A DNA stretch of 64,000 nt, taken from assembly GCA_027563935.2 (NCBI GenBank), contig CM050453.2:90866665-90930664 (forward strand). The letters run 5' to 3'. A model generated the notes under the pieces. It was given only the letters and a program-made list of their open reading frames with translations, searched no databases and had not been told where the DNA came from. The DNA is from Costus lasius (lineage: Eukaryota; Streptophyta; Magnoliopsida; Zingiberales; Costaceae). This document shows positions 11,649 to 21,163 of this stretch, piece by piece. The position numbers and the translations under genes are program-made. Each line of letters opens with the position of its first letter. Position 1 is the stretch's first letter.

Positions 11649-11724
11649 TGGGAATGCCCCCCAGGACCTAAGGAAGACACCAAAAAATTTTCAGCCCAAA
11701 CAAAGGTTACTGCTGATTTTCAGC

Positions 11725-12240
11725 CCCAAATTATGTCCTGTGATGGAAATTACAGCACTGCCGTAAAATCTGTTGCCCTGGGTTCCGAGGCTTCTGTCGA
11801 CTCTCAGATCGATATTATGGCCCATAATCCATATTACGGCCATGCCGTAAAAGCTGCTTCGAGCCCCGAACTTTCTATCGACTTTCCGACTGATATTACG
11901 GCCCGTAATCCAAATTACGCCTCTGTAGTAAAAGCTACTCCGAGCCCAGAACTTTCTATCGACTTTCAGGCTGAAATTACGGCCCGTAATCCAAATTACG
12001 GCCCTGCAGTAAAAGCTGCTCTGAGCCCAAAACTTTCTTCTAGTTTTCAGCACGGAATTACGACCCGTAATGCAACATACGGCTCCACCGTAAAAGCTGC
12101 CCCGAGCCCCAAACTTTCTGCCGATTTTCCGCCCACAGTTACGGCCCATCATGCAAAATATGGCCCTGCCATAAAAGACTCTGCCAGTTTTCCACTCAAC
12201 ATTACGGCCCGTAATAAAAATTATAGCACTGCCGTAATTT
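11725..12240 (+). repeat. 81-bp tandem palindromic array in the 3' LTR of C
   Basis: The 'attacggcccgtaat' core recurs at 11895, 11976, 12057 and 12138, exactly 81 bp apart, with weaker units on both sides. As 81 is a multiple of three, both strands stay open through the array (plus 11733-12254, minus 11691-12284). Confidence 0.9.
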
Positions 12241-12778
12241 GTCCCAAAATGTAGGAAGGTTCCGTTCAGCCCATCGTTCGACACTCACAGCATTCCTCAC
12301 ACCCCCTGACCGTTATGTGGGCATGGTGAGCTCTTCTTCAACCTCAACGGCATCCATCCAACCGATTCCCATGGCGCCCCTTCCCCAAAGACCACCTCAA
12401 GAGCCGCCAACGGACCGCTACCATAACCGAGTTCTGAACTCGGCCTAGGACACCGCCAATGGACCGCTACCATAACTGAGTTCTGAACTCGGCCTAGGAC
12501 ACCGCCAACAACGTGCATAACCAACCCACAATCAGCAAGTTCTACTATTTCGTGGCGGCCTGTTCGGAGATGGTTTAGCACACTACAAAGGCCTGGACAA
12601 TAGCCCGCGAAGAAAGCCCATGCGCCAGCCTTCCCCCCGAAGATTCCCTGCAAGATTAGTTAGCATCTCCTTTTAGTTTGTTACAGGGCATCTTGACCCT
12701 CTTTTAAGCAGTTAAGGGTAGTTGGTTTCTCCAACTACCCTCATGTGATTCCCATGTACCACCCCTCCCCTCTTGTTC

Positions 12779-12785
12779 TATAAAA
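12779..12785 (+). promoter_or_regulatory. TATA box of the C 3' LTR
   Basis: TATAAAA in the same context as 7524 in the 5' LTR. Confidence 0.55.
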
Positions 12786-13225
12786 GAGGGCTGAGGACCT
12801 CCGCCATTCTCAGTTTTTGCTATAGTAGATGCTCTCCCCCACGTGAGAGCGTAGGTCCAGTGTAACTCCATCGTTCTTCACTGCCGTTCTTTGCAATTCA
12901 ATCAAAACACCTGGGGAACCCCCACTGGGCTCTGGGTCCTTTCCAAGCTTCCTGCATCCTCATTTCTGGTTGTGTTTGGGACGAACAGTGTTCCCCCTCG
13001 CAGCATCGTGAAGAGCTTGTGCCCGCGTCCTAAGTTTTAAAAGTTGCCCCTTGATTCAGGAATAAACTTCCGCCTCAATTTTCATCGGCTTTCACCAGAT
13101 TTCTGAACCGTGCACGCTTTCATTTTCCCTTGCCTCCAGACCCTCTCACGGTTTCAGTATCATAGTTTCCACCTCCTTAGAGTACTGAACTAAGGACCAC
13201 CCCTCCCATAGTTTCACTGCGTCAA

Positions 13226-13230
13226 GTATC
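13226..13230. repeat. Target-site duplication of C, right copy (AGTAT)
   Basis: Pairs with 6391-6395. On the minus strand it is part of the RT thumb codons of F. Confidence 0.9.
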
Positions 13231-14275
13231 CGCTGATGAATCTCCGGTAGTAGTTGGCGACCCCAAGAAAGGACCGCATCTCGGCGTGCGTCTTGGGCAC
13301 CAGCCAACTGGTGATTACCTCCACCTTTGCTGGGTCCATCCACACTTGGCCAGCTCCCACCAAGTGTCCCAGAAAGTTTATCTCTGGTAGGGCGAACTCG
13401 CACTGGTTAGGGTGGAGGAAGATATGGTTTTGCCTCAGCTTCTCCAGAACCATTCGTAGATGTTGCCAATGTTGTTCCATGGTCCGCGAGAAGATCACGA
13501 TGTTGTCCAGGTAGACTACATTGAATTCATCCAGGTAAGGCACCAGGATTTGATTCATCAATTGACAGAAAGTTGCCGGCGCGTTCGTCAACGCAAAGGG
13601 CATGATGAGGAACTCGTATGTCCCATATCTAGTGGAGCAAGTAGTCTTGCGTTCCTCTCCCTCAGCAATTCTTACTTGCCAGCAGCCTGACTTAAGGTCG
13701 AGTTTGGAGAACACTACCGCTTCTCCAAGTCGGTCCATCAAATCGGGAATCAGGGGAATGGGATAGGCATCCCTCACCATCACCCGGTTTAACGCCTGGT
13801 AGTCAACACACATGCGGAGGCTACCGTCCTTTATGCGTTGAAACAATATAGGGGCACCAAAGGGGGACGTCAGAGGTTTGATAAACCCTGAATCTAGTAG
13901 CAGGTCGAGCTACTTCCTCAGTTCCATGAGCTCCCCCGAGGCCATCTTGTATGGGGGTCTCGTCGAAGGAGTTGCGCTCGGGATCAGCTCAATCTTATGG
14001 TCCACGTTTCATCTGGGGGGCAACTCCTTGGGCAGTTCAGAGACCAGCAGATCCTCAAACTCTGCCAGGATCTCCTGCACCTCCGAAGGGATCTTATGGA
14101 ATGGAGAAGGGGCCGGGATGGCCTTCATCAACACGAGGAAAGTGGGCTCACCCCATTGTACTCTTATCGCCATTGCCGTTGTAGACAGAGCCCTAACCTT
14201 GGGCTGCTGTCACTCCACCACGCCGCCTTCTCCAGGGGTCAGGGACATTGGAACCCGGTCCGTTCTCGTGTAGAA
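13226..14275 (-). pseudogene. Reverse transcriptase of element F
   Basis: The minus-strand open frame 13214-13846 holds the RT core: R-M-C-V-D-Y-Q-A-L-N, F-S-K-L-D-L-K-S-G, M-P-F-A-L-T-N-A-P, and the active site Y-L-D-N, in which the second catalytic aspartate is replaced by asparagine. It ends in N-Y-Y-R-R-F-I-S-G-Y at the AGTAT duplication. The part before it (13850-14275) continues as protease-RT linker with in-frame stops. The lost catalytic aspartate and the stops make it inactive. The type resembles chromoviruses. Confidence 0.85.
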
Positions 14276-14276
14276 T

Positions 14277-14765
14277 CTAGACTTCGTCCAGATGTGGATA
14301 CACTGCCGCCTTCACCTTACTTAGGATGTCAATCCTGAGGATGACATCGTAATCATCTATGCGCATCACTCGTGCATGGTGTAGTGAAGTCCACTCACCA
14401 AACTTTACTGGCGCATCGAAGGCAATGCTGAGCATCCTCTGCTCCGTTGTATTGACTGTTTCCACGCAGTCCATGGGAGGGGATATTCAGTGATCCAGCT
14501 CACGTGCCATGCATTCTGAGATGAAGAGGTGTGATGCTCCCGTGTCCAGCATAGCCCGGACTTCCTTTCCATTAAGAGTGAAGGGTACATACATCAACCG
14601 TGCTCCTTCAGTGGTTGACGCCGCTACTATCGCATTCAACGTTATGGCACCCAGAGTCGCCAGGGCTTTGGTGGAGGTTAACGCGGCTTCGACTTCGCTC
14701 GCAACAATTGCTGAAAGATGATCCCGATTGGGACAGTCCCTCATCCTGTGAGGTCCTTGGCATAT
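14277..14765 (-). pseudogene. Zinc knuckle end and protease of element F
   Basis: The minus-strand frame 14487-14744 begins M-R-D-C-P-N-R-D-H, the last part of a gag zinc knuckle. It then carries the retropepsin active site A-M-L-D-T-G-A-S-H. A second frame (14277-14474) has the flap and I-L-R-I-D-I-L-like end of the protease, separated by a stop/frameshift. The other half of the zinc knuckle lies at 22373-22390, on the other side of element G. Confidence 0.82.
14761..14765. repeat. Target-site duplication of G, left copy (CATAT)
   Basis: Exact match to 22373-22377. It encloses the whole three-LTR unit G. Confidence 0.9.
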
Positions 14766-15977
14766 TGATGTAGGGACATCTCCAAGGATTTAATTATGTT
14801 TGATGTTATTTTGAAAACTTATTACATTTTGATATTTTGGACTGTATGTTACAACATTACTTTAATTTCTGCACTTGTGGTTAATGTTGTAGTTAGGAGT
14901 AGCCTAGGATTTATTTTCCAAGCCTTTATTTTATTTTGTAGTGAATGTATTAGGTTGCTTTAGCTTAGGTTGAGTATGTGTACTTGTACAAGGCACCTCA
15001 CCCCTCCACCCAAAACCAGCCCACTCAAAATAGCCCAAAGATCACTCACATGGGGCCTTATAACCAGCCCAATTGAGAAGCCCAAGGCCCACACAAGCTA
15101 ACAGCAATAGGCAGGTCAAAATAGTCAACATGAGGACCATTTCAAGATCCATTTTTGTTGCATGTGACAAGGACAAAGCTGAAGGTGGGAAACCTGCTCA
15201 TCAAGGACTATAAACAAGGACCAAATTGCTTGCCTAAAAGAGGAAACTCCAGCCTTTACATGCAACTAGAAATCAGGACCAAAGCAGCCCAAAAACCCAG
15301 CTAGCTGCTTACCTTAATGAAGAAATTCTGCAGCCCGCTTACCTCAGCCATTTTGAACACAATTGCAGCCAAGTGGGAGTGAACGTTGGAGGGGAAGGTT
15401 AAAAGACCTTGTACAATGGTTTGGGAGGTTATCGTATCCTTTATGAAAAACAATTGAAGTTGAAATCGTTTGAGAAAACCCTTTGTGTTAGTGTTGCCTT
15501 GTGCGTTTGTGCCAAGAGTGGAGCTTGCTCCTCTTGTGTACCGAGAGTTGAGCTTGCTCCTCTCTTTATCCTTCTCTTCTCTTCTATCAATCTCTTCTTT
15601 TCTCTTCTCTTCATCTTCTTGCTACCGACAACCAATCCTCTCATCACGTCTCCATTCTTCAGCCGACCATTCTCCAGCGTTACTGTTCCATTGATGCATC
15701 GTCAACAATCTCGCAAGTTGCCATTTCCAGCTGAAGCCAACGGCAGTAGATTCAACGGACAACTCCTTGAAGACCTGCTACTGACGTTCATTGCTTGGGA
15801 ATTTCAGAAGGGGTTCGGCCCCCTTCCCTTAAGGGGGCCTCAGGTGCATGCTCTCCATCTCAATTCTATGAACCGCATGCTAAACATCTCCATGTTAGAA
15901 CTTTGTTTTTGCTGTTACATTAGAAGAGCCACATACCTAAGGTGATCTAGGGCGTTAGGATTTTTCATCCTTCATCA
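14766..15977 (+). repeat. LTR1 of element G
   Basis: 1212 bp with TGATG...CATCA ends. It lies against CATAT on the left and a primer site on the right. A perfect hairpin, GGCCCCCTT-CCCTT-AAGGGGGCC, lies at 15817-15839. The long open frame in it (15409-15945) recurs in all three copies only because the LTRs are nearly identical. Confidence 0.93.
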
Positions 15978-16066
15978 GTGGTATCAGAGGAACCCTTAGG
16001 TGCTTGTTGTTTGATGCGAAATAGCATCTGAAATTTTCCTGCTGTTTATGCTCTCTGAAATTTTCC
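15978..16066 (+). other. 89-bp primer-site spacer between LTR1 and LTR2 of G
   Basis: It starts GTGGTATCAGAGG, a tRNA-Met type primer site, and copies the first part of the internal region that follows LTR2. It ends by repeating 'ctgaaattttcctg' and passing directly into LTR2 without a polypurine tract. It is therefore a truncated internal region, not a second complete element. Confidence 0.9.
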
Positions 16067-17278
16067 TGATGTAGGGACATCTCCAAGGATTTAATTATGT
16101 TTGATGTTATTTTGAAAACTTATTGCATTTTGATATTTTGGACTGTATGTTACAACATTACTTTAATTTCTGCACTTGTGGTTAATGTTGTAGTTAGGAG
16201 TAGCCTAGGATTTATTTTCCAAGCCTTTATTTTATTTTGTAGTGAATGTATTAGGTTGCTTTAGCTTAGGTTGAGTATGTGTACTTGTACAAGGCACCTC
16301 ACCCCTCCACCCAAAACCAGCCCACTCAAAATAGCCCAAAGATCACTCACATGGGGCCTTATAACCAGCCCAATTGAGAAGCCCAAGGCCCACACAAGCT
16401 AACAGCAATAGGCAGGTCAAAATAGTCAACATGAGGACCATTTCAAGATCCATTTTTGTTGCATGCGACAAGGACAAAGCTGAAGGTGGGAAACCTGCTC
16501 ATCAAGGACTATAAACAAGGGCCAAATTGCTTGCCTAAAAGAGGAAACTCCAGCCTTTACATGCAACTAGAAATCAGAACCAAAGCAGCCCAAAAACCCA
16601 GCTGGCTGCTTACCTTAATGAAGAAATTCTGCAGCCCGCTTACCTCAGCCATTTTGAACACAATTGCAGCCAAGTGGGAGTGAACGTTGGAGGGGAAGGT
16701 TAAAAGACCTTGTACATTGGTTTGGGAGGTTATCGTATCCTTTATGAAAAACAATTGAAGTTGAAATCGTTTGAGAAAACCCTTTGTGTTAGTGTTGCCT
16801 TGTGTGTTTGTGCCAAGAGTGGAGCTTGCTCCTCTTGTGTACCGAGAGTTGAGCTTGCTCCTCTCTTTATCCTTCTCTTCTCTTCTATCAATCTCTTCTT
16901 TTCTCTTCTCTTCATCTTCTTGCTACTGACAACCAATCCTCTCATCACGTCTCCATTCTTCAGCCGACCATTCTCCAGCGTTACTGTTCCATTGCTGCAT
17001 CGTCAACAATCTCGCAAGTTGCCATTTCCAGCTGAAGCCAACGGCAGTAGATTCAACGGACAACTCCTTGAAGACCTGCTACTGACGTTCATTGCTTGGG
17101 AATTTCAGAAGGGGTTCGGCCCCCTTCCCTTAAGGGGGCCTCAGGTGCATGCTCTCCCTCTCAATTCTATGAACCGCATGCTAAACATCTCCATGTTAGA
17201 ACTTTGTTTTTGCTATTACATTAGAAGAGCCACATACCTAAGGTGATCTAGGGCGTTAGGATTTTTCATCCTTCATCA
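16067..17278 (+). repeat. LTR2 of element G
   Basis: 1212 bp, about eleven substitutions and no indel from LTR1 by eye. It acts as the 5' LTR of the internal region. The hairpin recurs at 17118-17140. Confidence 0.93.
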
Positions 17279-17291
17279 GTGGTATCAGAGG
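17279..17291 (+). promoter_or_regulatory. Primer-binding site of G after LTR2
   Basis: GTGGTATCAGAGG. TGGTATCAGAG matches the tRNA-Met primer site. The same bases follow LTR1 at 15978. Confidence 0.88.
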
Positions 17292-18937
17292 AACCCTTAG
17301 GTGCTTGTTGTTTGATGCGAAATAGCATCTGAAATTTTCCTGCTGTTTATGCTCTCTGTTCTCCTGGAATTTCTGTTGAGTTTTCTGAATATCATCATCT
17401 ACTGATCTTTGAATCAACTGTTCTTCGGGTTTTCTGTTCTAAAATCTGTTGTTTTCTATCTCTGCACATTCAACTGGCCTCAAATTCTGCAATACAACTG
17501 TGTTCTTAAATTTCTGAATCTGCTACTCACGTTGTCTGAAATCTGAACTGAAATCTTGCCTTTCGCTGTTGCTTTGTCTGAGTTTTCTGAAGGCTTCTAA
17601 CTCTGCTGTTCTACGCAAGGATTTCTGAAAACTTTCTCTAAACTGCGAATCTCTGAAGCTGCTCACTGTATTTCCTGTCTTGAGTTTTCTAATTTTTCAA
17701 CCGGGCTAGCTGAGTATTTCCTGAAACTTGCATGGAAACTGTTTGATGAAATTCCTGTTACTGCAGCTTGCCACATTTGTGATTTTTCCGGAAGTTCTGA
17801 CTGTGTTTTCTGATTGCTAAGTGGAACTTGTTGTAACTGATTGTCTTACCATGCTAGCCTTCTTGCTGGTTTTCTCCATTTATGAAATTCTTGTATTACT
17901 GTAGCTTACCATTTGTGTCTCCCATATTTGCTAATCTGATTTCCTGCTTGCGTTTCTGCTCTCTAAACGTGCTGTACCCTGTTACTTTGGGTGTTAATCT
18001 GGCTGTAAACTATTTGAAAACTCTACAAAAAAAAAAACTGGATTTCTATCTCAGAAAATCTCTTGTTATATTTCTGGAAATTTGGGTTTTTCAATCACAC
18101 AAACTGTTTGGAATCTTGTCGAGTTCGGTTTGCTGAAATTTTGCTCGCTGGATTCTGCCGCTGCATTTGGATCCTATTGTCCTGGTTTGTGTCTCTTGGA
18201 ACCAATTGATTCTTATCCTATTATCCTACTGTTCTCCTGTGCAAAGAATTTCTGGGTACAAAGCTGGATCTATTTTCAAACCTGATACTGAACCCGTTGT
18301 GGGATTTTGAACACACTTCTTGAGTTTCCTGGTTATTCTCGTTCTTTGACAATTTCTGAAAACCTGTTGCTGAAATTCTGCATGGGAGCTGTTTGTCAAA
18401 TTAACTGAGTACTGTAGCTTACCACCTGAATCTCTGAAATCCTGCTGAACACTACTCTCGCTAGAAATCCTGATAAACAAACTGGGATTAGTAATTACTG
18501 CGTAAAAACACTTGCTTATATGTTTAGCTGCTATGAACCTACTCGCTGAAAAAAACTTGAATAACTCTCTGTCACATCTTATACGTGTACTGCATAGCAC
18601 TGAATTTTGAAATCTGCCCCAAGCTGCGCTGAACATTAATAAGTTACCTGCATTTCCATCTAGAAATTATTGTTACTGCTGAACCTGTGAGATATTGTTT
18701 ATTGCTGAACATTGCTGAATTTTGTGGTCTCTTCAATACAACCTGCTAGTTACAGTTTTACATCATCTGTCTATTTTCATGACTGAATACTACCAATTGT
18801 TATTAGCATGTATTGCCCATTATCACCTAAAACTTACTGCACTTGCTAAACCTGACTTCTGATCAGCCTGTGTAACACTTTATTCCTGCATTATCCATTG
18901 CTCATTCTAGCTGCTCTGTATTCTCAAAATCTTCAGC
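17292..18937 (+). other. Long leader of element G without a recognisable gene
   Basis: About 1.65 kb, T-rich, made of degenerate words such as 'tttctga', 'gctgaa' and 'ctgttt'. Only short, unrelated open frames occur. No gag-like or zinc-knuckle segment is recognisable where gag would be expected. A run of nine A (about 18028) lies in it. Confidence 0.6.
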
Positions 18938-20113
18938 ATGGCATCTAGTTTCAATCAGGAACTCGATGATCTAATTAAGTCCATGTATCAAACGATAGAT
19001 GAGTGCAATAATCACTACATGGATGGGCTTCCAACCTATAGAATCACCCTTAGATCTGATTACTTCCATACTTATACTAAAATTGATGATAAGGTGTGTA
19101 AGATTGCCATTGATGAATGCATAGGGTTCAACTTCATAACCCCCATAGCAATTGATAAGTTCCAATTGACCACCGAACTTAACCCAAACCCTTATACCAT
19201 TACTTGGGAAGATGGCACCCGAACCTTAGTGGACCTTAGCTGCCTTGTTCCTATCAAGTTAGCCACCCATGAACAAGAGGTTTGGTGTGATGTCTTGCCT
19301 TTAAAGGGTACTTATCATGTCCACCTAGGTCAGCCTTGGGTAGATAACATTGATGGATACTACCATAGAGGAAAAGATAGCTATGTCTTGCGGGTCTTCA
19401 AGCCACAGCTACACATTAGGAGGCCCAAACCTAGGACCCCCAAGGTAGACACCTTACCTAAGGAAGCCATAGAGCCTAGTCTACCTAAACCATCCCCTGT
19501 TAACGTACCCTTAATTGAGCCTAACGAACATATCAGCGAAGACCAACAGCCCACTCTAGGATCCACTAGGCTGCCATCAATATTAGGAGACAAATCTGAA
19601 CCTAGACCCAAACATGAACTAGAAAGTGAACAAATCCCACTCTCTAAGCCTCCCCAGCCCAAACCTGAGTATAATATTGAATCTAGTCATGAGGACGTTA
19701 GTGGGACACAACTTCAAGAACCTTCTACCCCTGAGTTTGAAGTGGACACCCTTGTCATTGATCATATCAAAATTTCCCAACCAAGTAAGACTAGTGGGCT
19801 GAACCAGGGGATGACTCTTCTAGGACCTATAACATGTCATCGGTATCCACTAAGATCATCTTTAATGCCATCTCTTTTAGGGCCTGGACCCGAGTACCAA
19901 CTCTCCCCATCTTCAGGAAATTCTCAGCCACCTACCAAACCTGACCCAATTAAAACTCTTGGGATAATTGTAGAGGATGAGTTAGATCAAGCTGAACTTA
20001 CACCGCCTCCTATTCAAATTAGCCACAAACCCTCTAGTGACATGTCCTTAGAGCCTTCGCTTTTGGAATTAAAATCTGAACCTCAATTGACAACACCCTT
20101 AGCTCTATCCTAA
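18938..20113 (+). CDS. Retropepsin-like open frame of element G, altered active site
   Basis: A 391-residue open frame from ATG. Residues about 45-150 align with the protease of element C: the C-K-I-A-I-D opening, P-N-P-Y-T-I-T-W, E-V-W-C-D-V, then L-G-Q-P-W. The active-site loop, I-D-G-G-S in C, here reads I-D-E-C-I: the aspartate is kept but both glycines are gone. The rest (about 160-391) is proline-rich and lysine/glutamate-rich, with repeated P-K-P-like segments and no RT motif. In family terms this is the N-terminal protease region of a gypsy pol. Whether it still cleaves anything is doubtful. The frame has no stop in spite of the loss of pol, which could be youth or retained use. Confidence 0.65.
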   Translation: MASSFNQELDDLIKSMYQTIDECNNHYMDGLPTYRITLRSDYFHTYTKIDDKVCKIAIDECIGFNFITPIAIDKFQLTTELNPNPYTITWEDGTRTLVDLSCLVPIKLATHEQEVWCDVLPLKGTYHVHLGQPWVDNIDGYYHRGKDSYVLRVFKPQLHIRRPKPRTPKVDTLPKEAIEPSLPKPSPVNVPLIEPNEHISEDQQPTLGSTRLPSILGDKSEPRPKHELESEQIPLSKPPQPKPEYNIESSHEDVSGTQLQEPSTPEFEVDTLVIDHIKISQPSKTSGLNQGMTLLGPITCHRYPLRSSLMPSLLGPGPEYQLSPSSGNSQPPTKPDPIKTLGIIVEDELDQAELTPPPIQISHKPSSDMSLEPSLLELKSEPQLTTPLALS

Positions 20114-20152
20114 CCCGGCTCTAAGCTTGAGGAGATTGAGAAGACTACACTA

Positions 20153-21163
20153 TTGGCATTAGCGGTTATTGATAAGGACCCTCACAATTTGAACCAAAAG
20201 GCAACCATAGAAGCTCATGAAGAAGTGTTGGATCCAATATTAATCCTAGCACCATATCTTGATCCATTTTTACATAAGCCACCTCTTGCCATACTCTCAT
20301 TCCTAGGTGACTTTCTTAGAGCTAGAGGCTACCCACTAAACCCTATACCCCTTAGCCGAATTGGACTTTTGACTTCATGCTCTTTCTTAGAAAAATCCCA
20401 AGTCATCCATCCTACTTGCCTGAATGTTGTCAACCCTATGTGCCTAAAAGTTTCAACCACTACTTCAATAAGTTACATGAAGACCTTCTTTATAGATTTG
20501 AATTCATCCGACCCTACGTACCACATTGACTTCGTATTTGGAATTGAACTTTTGTCTCGCTACCTTGCAAGCATAAATCATTTTTGGTTGAGTCTAAGAA
20601 AATTTCTTGGGGCGGGATTCCATCTTAGATTCACAATAAAGTATTTCTCTAAGAATTGCATGATAATATCTCTTGGTACTCTCTCATTTGCTGCATATAT
20701 ATCAAGGCTGACATTTTCTTACCATGTTTTCAAGATACAAAAGGTCTATACACATAAGAATGCAAAATTTCCTTACCATAGTTACATGGGATCCATTATA
20801 AACTTGAATTTATATCATTCAATCAATGCCTATCTATCTAATTTCACATTTGTTTATCATGTTTTCAAATCATACATTGCCGATATATGTAAGAGGACGA
20901 ATACTGCCAAATACTTGTGCTTTACTTGTAGGTATAAGGTAGCTACAAATGCTGAGGATAATATGCACACATTGGGAAGGCCACCAGAATCACGATGGAG
21001 CTTCCACTTTAATTCTCCGGGAGAGAATTCTGCAGCCCCCCGAAAAGCTGATGTAGGGATCGGGAACCGAGATGACCTGCACACCCTGGGCTTACCACCG
21101 GAACCTCCACATGCTTCATTTTTAATTCTCCGGAGGAGAATTCTCAAAGGAGGAGATAGCTGA
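20153..21163 (+). CDS. Second open frame of element G, function unknown
   Basis: 336 residues, starting 39 bp after the previous stop in another frame; no clear ATG context supports translation. The first ~100 residues are proline/leucine-rich. The middle has repeated F-x-Y-H-V-F-K segments (near 170-230) that come from repeats in the DNA. The C-terminal ~65 residues contain a duplicated H-T-L-G-x-P-P-E segment, which derives from a tandem duplication next to the polypurine tract. I recognise no domain. It may simply be untranslated 3' sequence that happens to be open, and the frame runs into LTR3. Confidence 0.3.
   Translation: MALAVIDKDPHNLNQKATIEAHEEVLDPILILAPYLDPFLHKPPLAILSFLGDFLRARGYPLNPIPLSRIGLLTSCSFLEKSQVIHPTCLNVVNPMCLKVSTTTSISYMKTFFIDLNSSDPTYHIDFVFGIELLSRYLASINHFWLSLRKFLGAGFHLRFTIKYFSKNCMIISLGTLSFAAYISRLTFSYHVFKIQKVYTHKNAKFPYHSYMGSIINLNLYHSINAYLSNFTFVYHVFKSYIADICKRTNTAKYLCFTCRYKVATNAEDNMHTLGRPPESRWSFHFNSPGENSAAPRKADVGIGNRDDLHTLGLPPEPPHASFLILRRRILKGGDS
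20950..21160 (+). repeat. Duplicated 3' end of the G internal region with hairpins
   Basis: Two units (from about 20962 and 21078) share 'tgcacac', a 'ccaccrgaa' segment and a palindrome around 'aattctccgg'. The first unit is followed at 21046 by 'gctgatgtagggat', a near copy of the start of the LTR (gctgatgtagggac). The second is followed by the true polypurine tract and LTR3. It looks like a duplication that once included the LTR junction. Confidence 0.75.
21146..21160 (+). promoter_or_regulatory. Polypurine tract of element G
   Basis: AAAGGAGGAGATAGC directly before LTR3, the place where plus-strand cDNA synthesis is primed in LTR elements. Confidence 0.8.

Larger units (their letters stand above)
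6396..13225 (+). mobile_element. Element C: Reina/CRM-type chromovirus (Ty3/gypsy), plus strand
   Basis: About 6.8 kb: 5' LTR 6396-7912, tRNA-Met primer site, gag, protease, RT, RNase H, partial integrase, 3' LTR 11649-13225, with AGTAT on both sides. The RT sequence (Y-E-W-L-M-M-P-F-G-L-T-N-A-P-S-T-F and V-I-Y-F-D-D-I-L-I-Y) is of the Reina/CRM kind. The end of integrase, the polypurine tract and the first ~51 bp of the 3' LTR are missing. The GC content is clearly higher than in the surrounding tower-2 DNA. Confidence 0.92.
11649..13225 (+). repeat. 3' LTR of element C, 5'-truncated
   Basis: It starts with TGGGAATGCCCCCCAGGACC, which is position 6447 in the 5' LTR, so the first 51 bp are lost. 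It is about 1.58 kb because of extra sequence, including a short tandem duplication near 12440-12510 ('gaactcggcctaggacaccgcca' context) and extra bases near 13060-13140. It ends CGTCA beside the AGTAT duplication. Confidence 0.9.

Noticed and set aside
11691..12284. Repeat-protein-like frames on both strands of the C LTR
   Set aside because: The 81-bp period keeps frames open on both strands; the 5' LTR equivalent is broken. No start context or domain.
15409..15945. 178-codon plus frame, repeated at 16710-17246 and 21804-22340
   Set aside because: It recurs only because the three G LTRs are nearly identical. It has no domain, crosses the LTR hairpin and shows changes in arbitrary codon positions.
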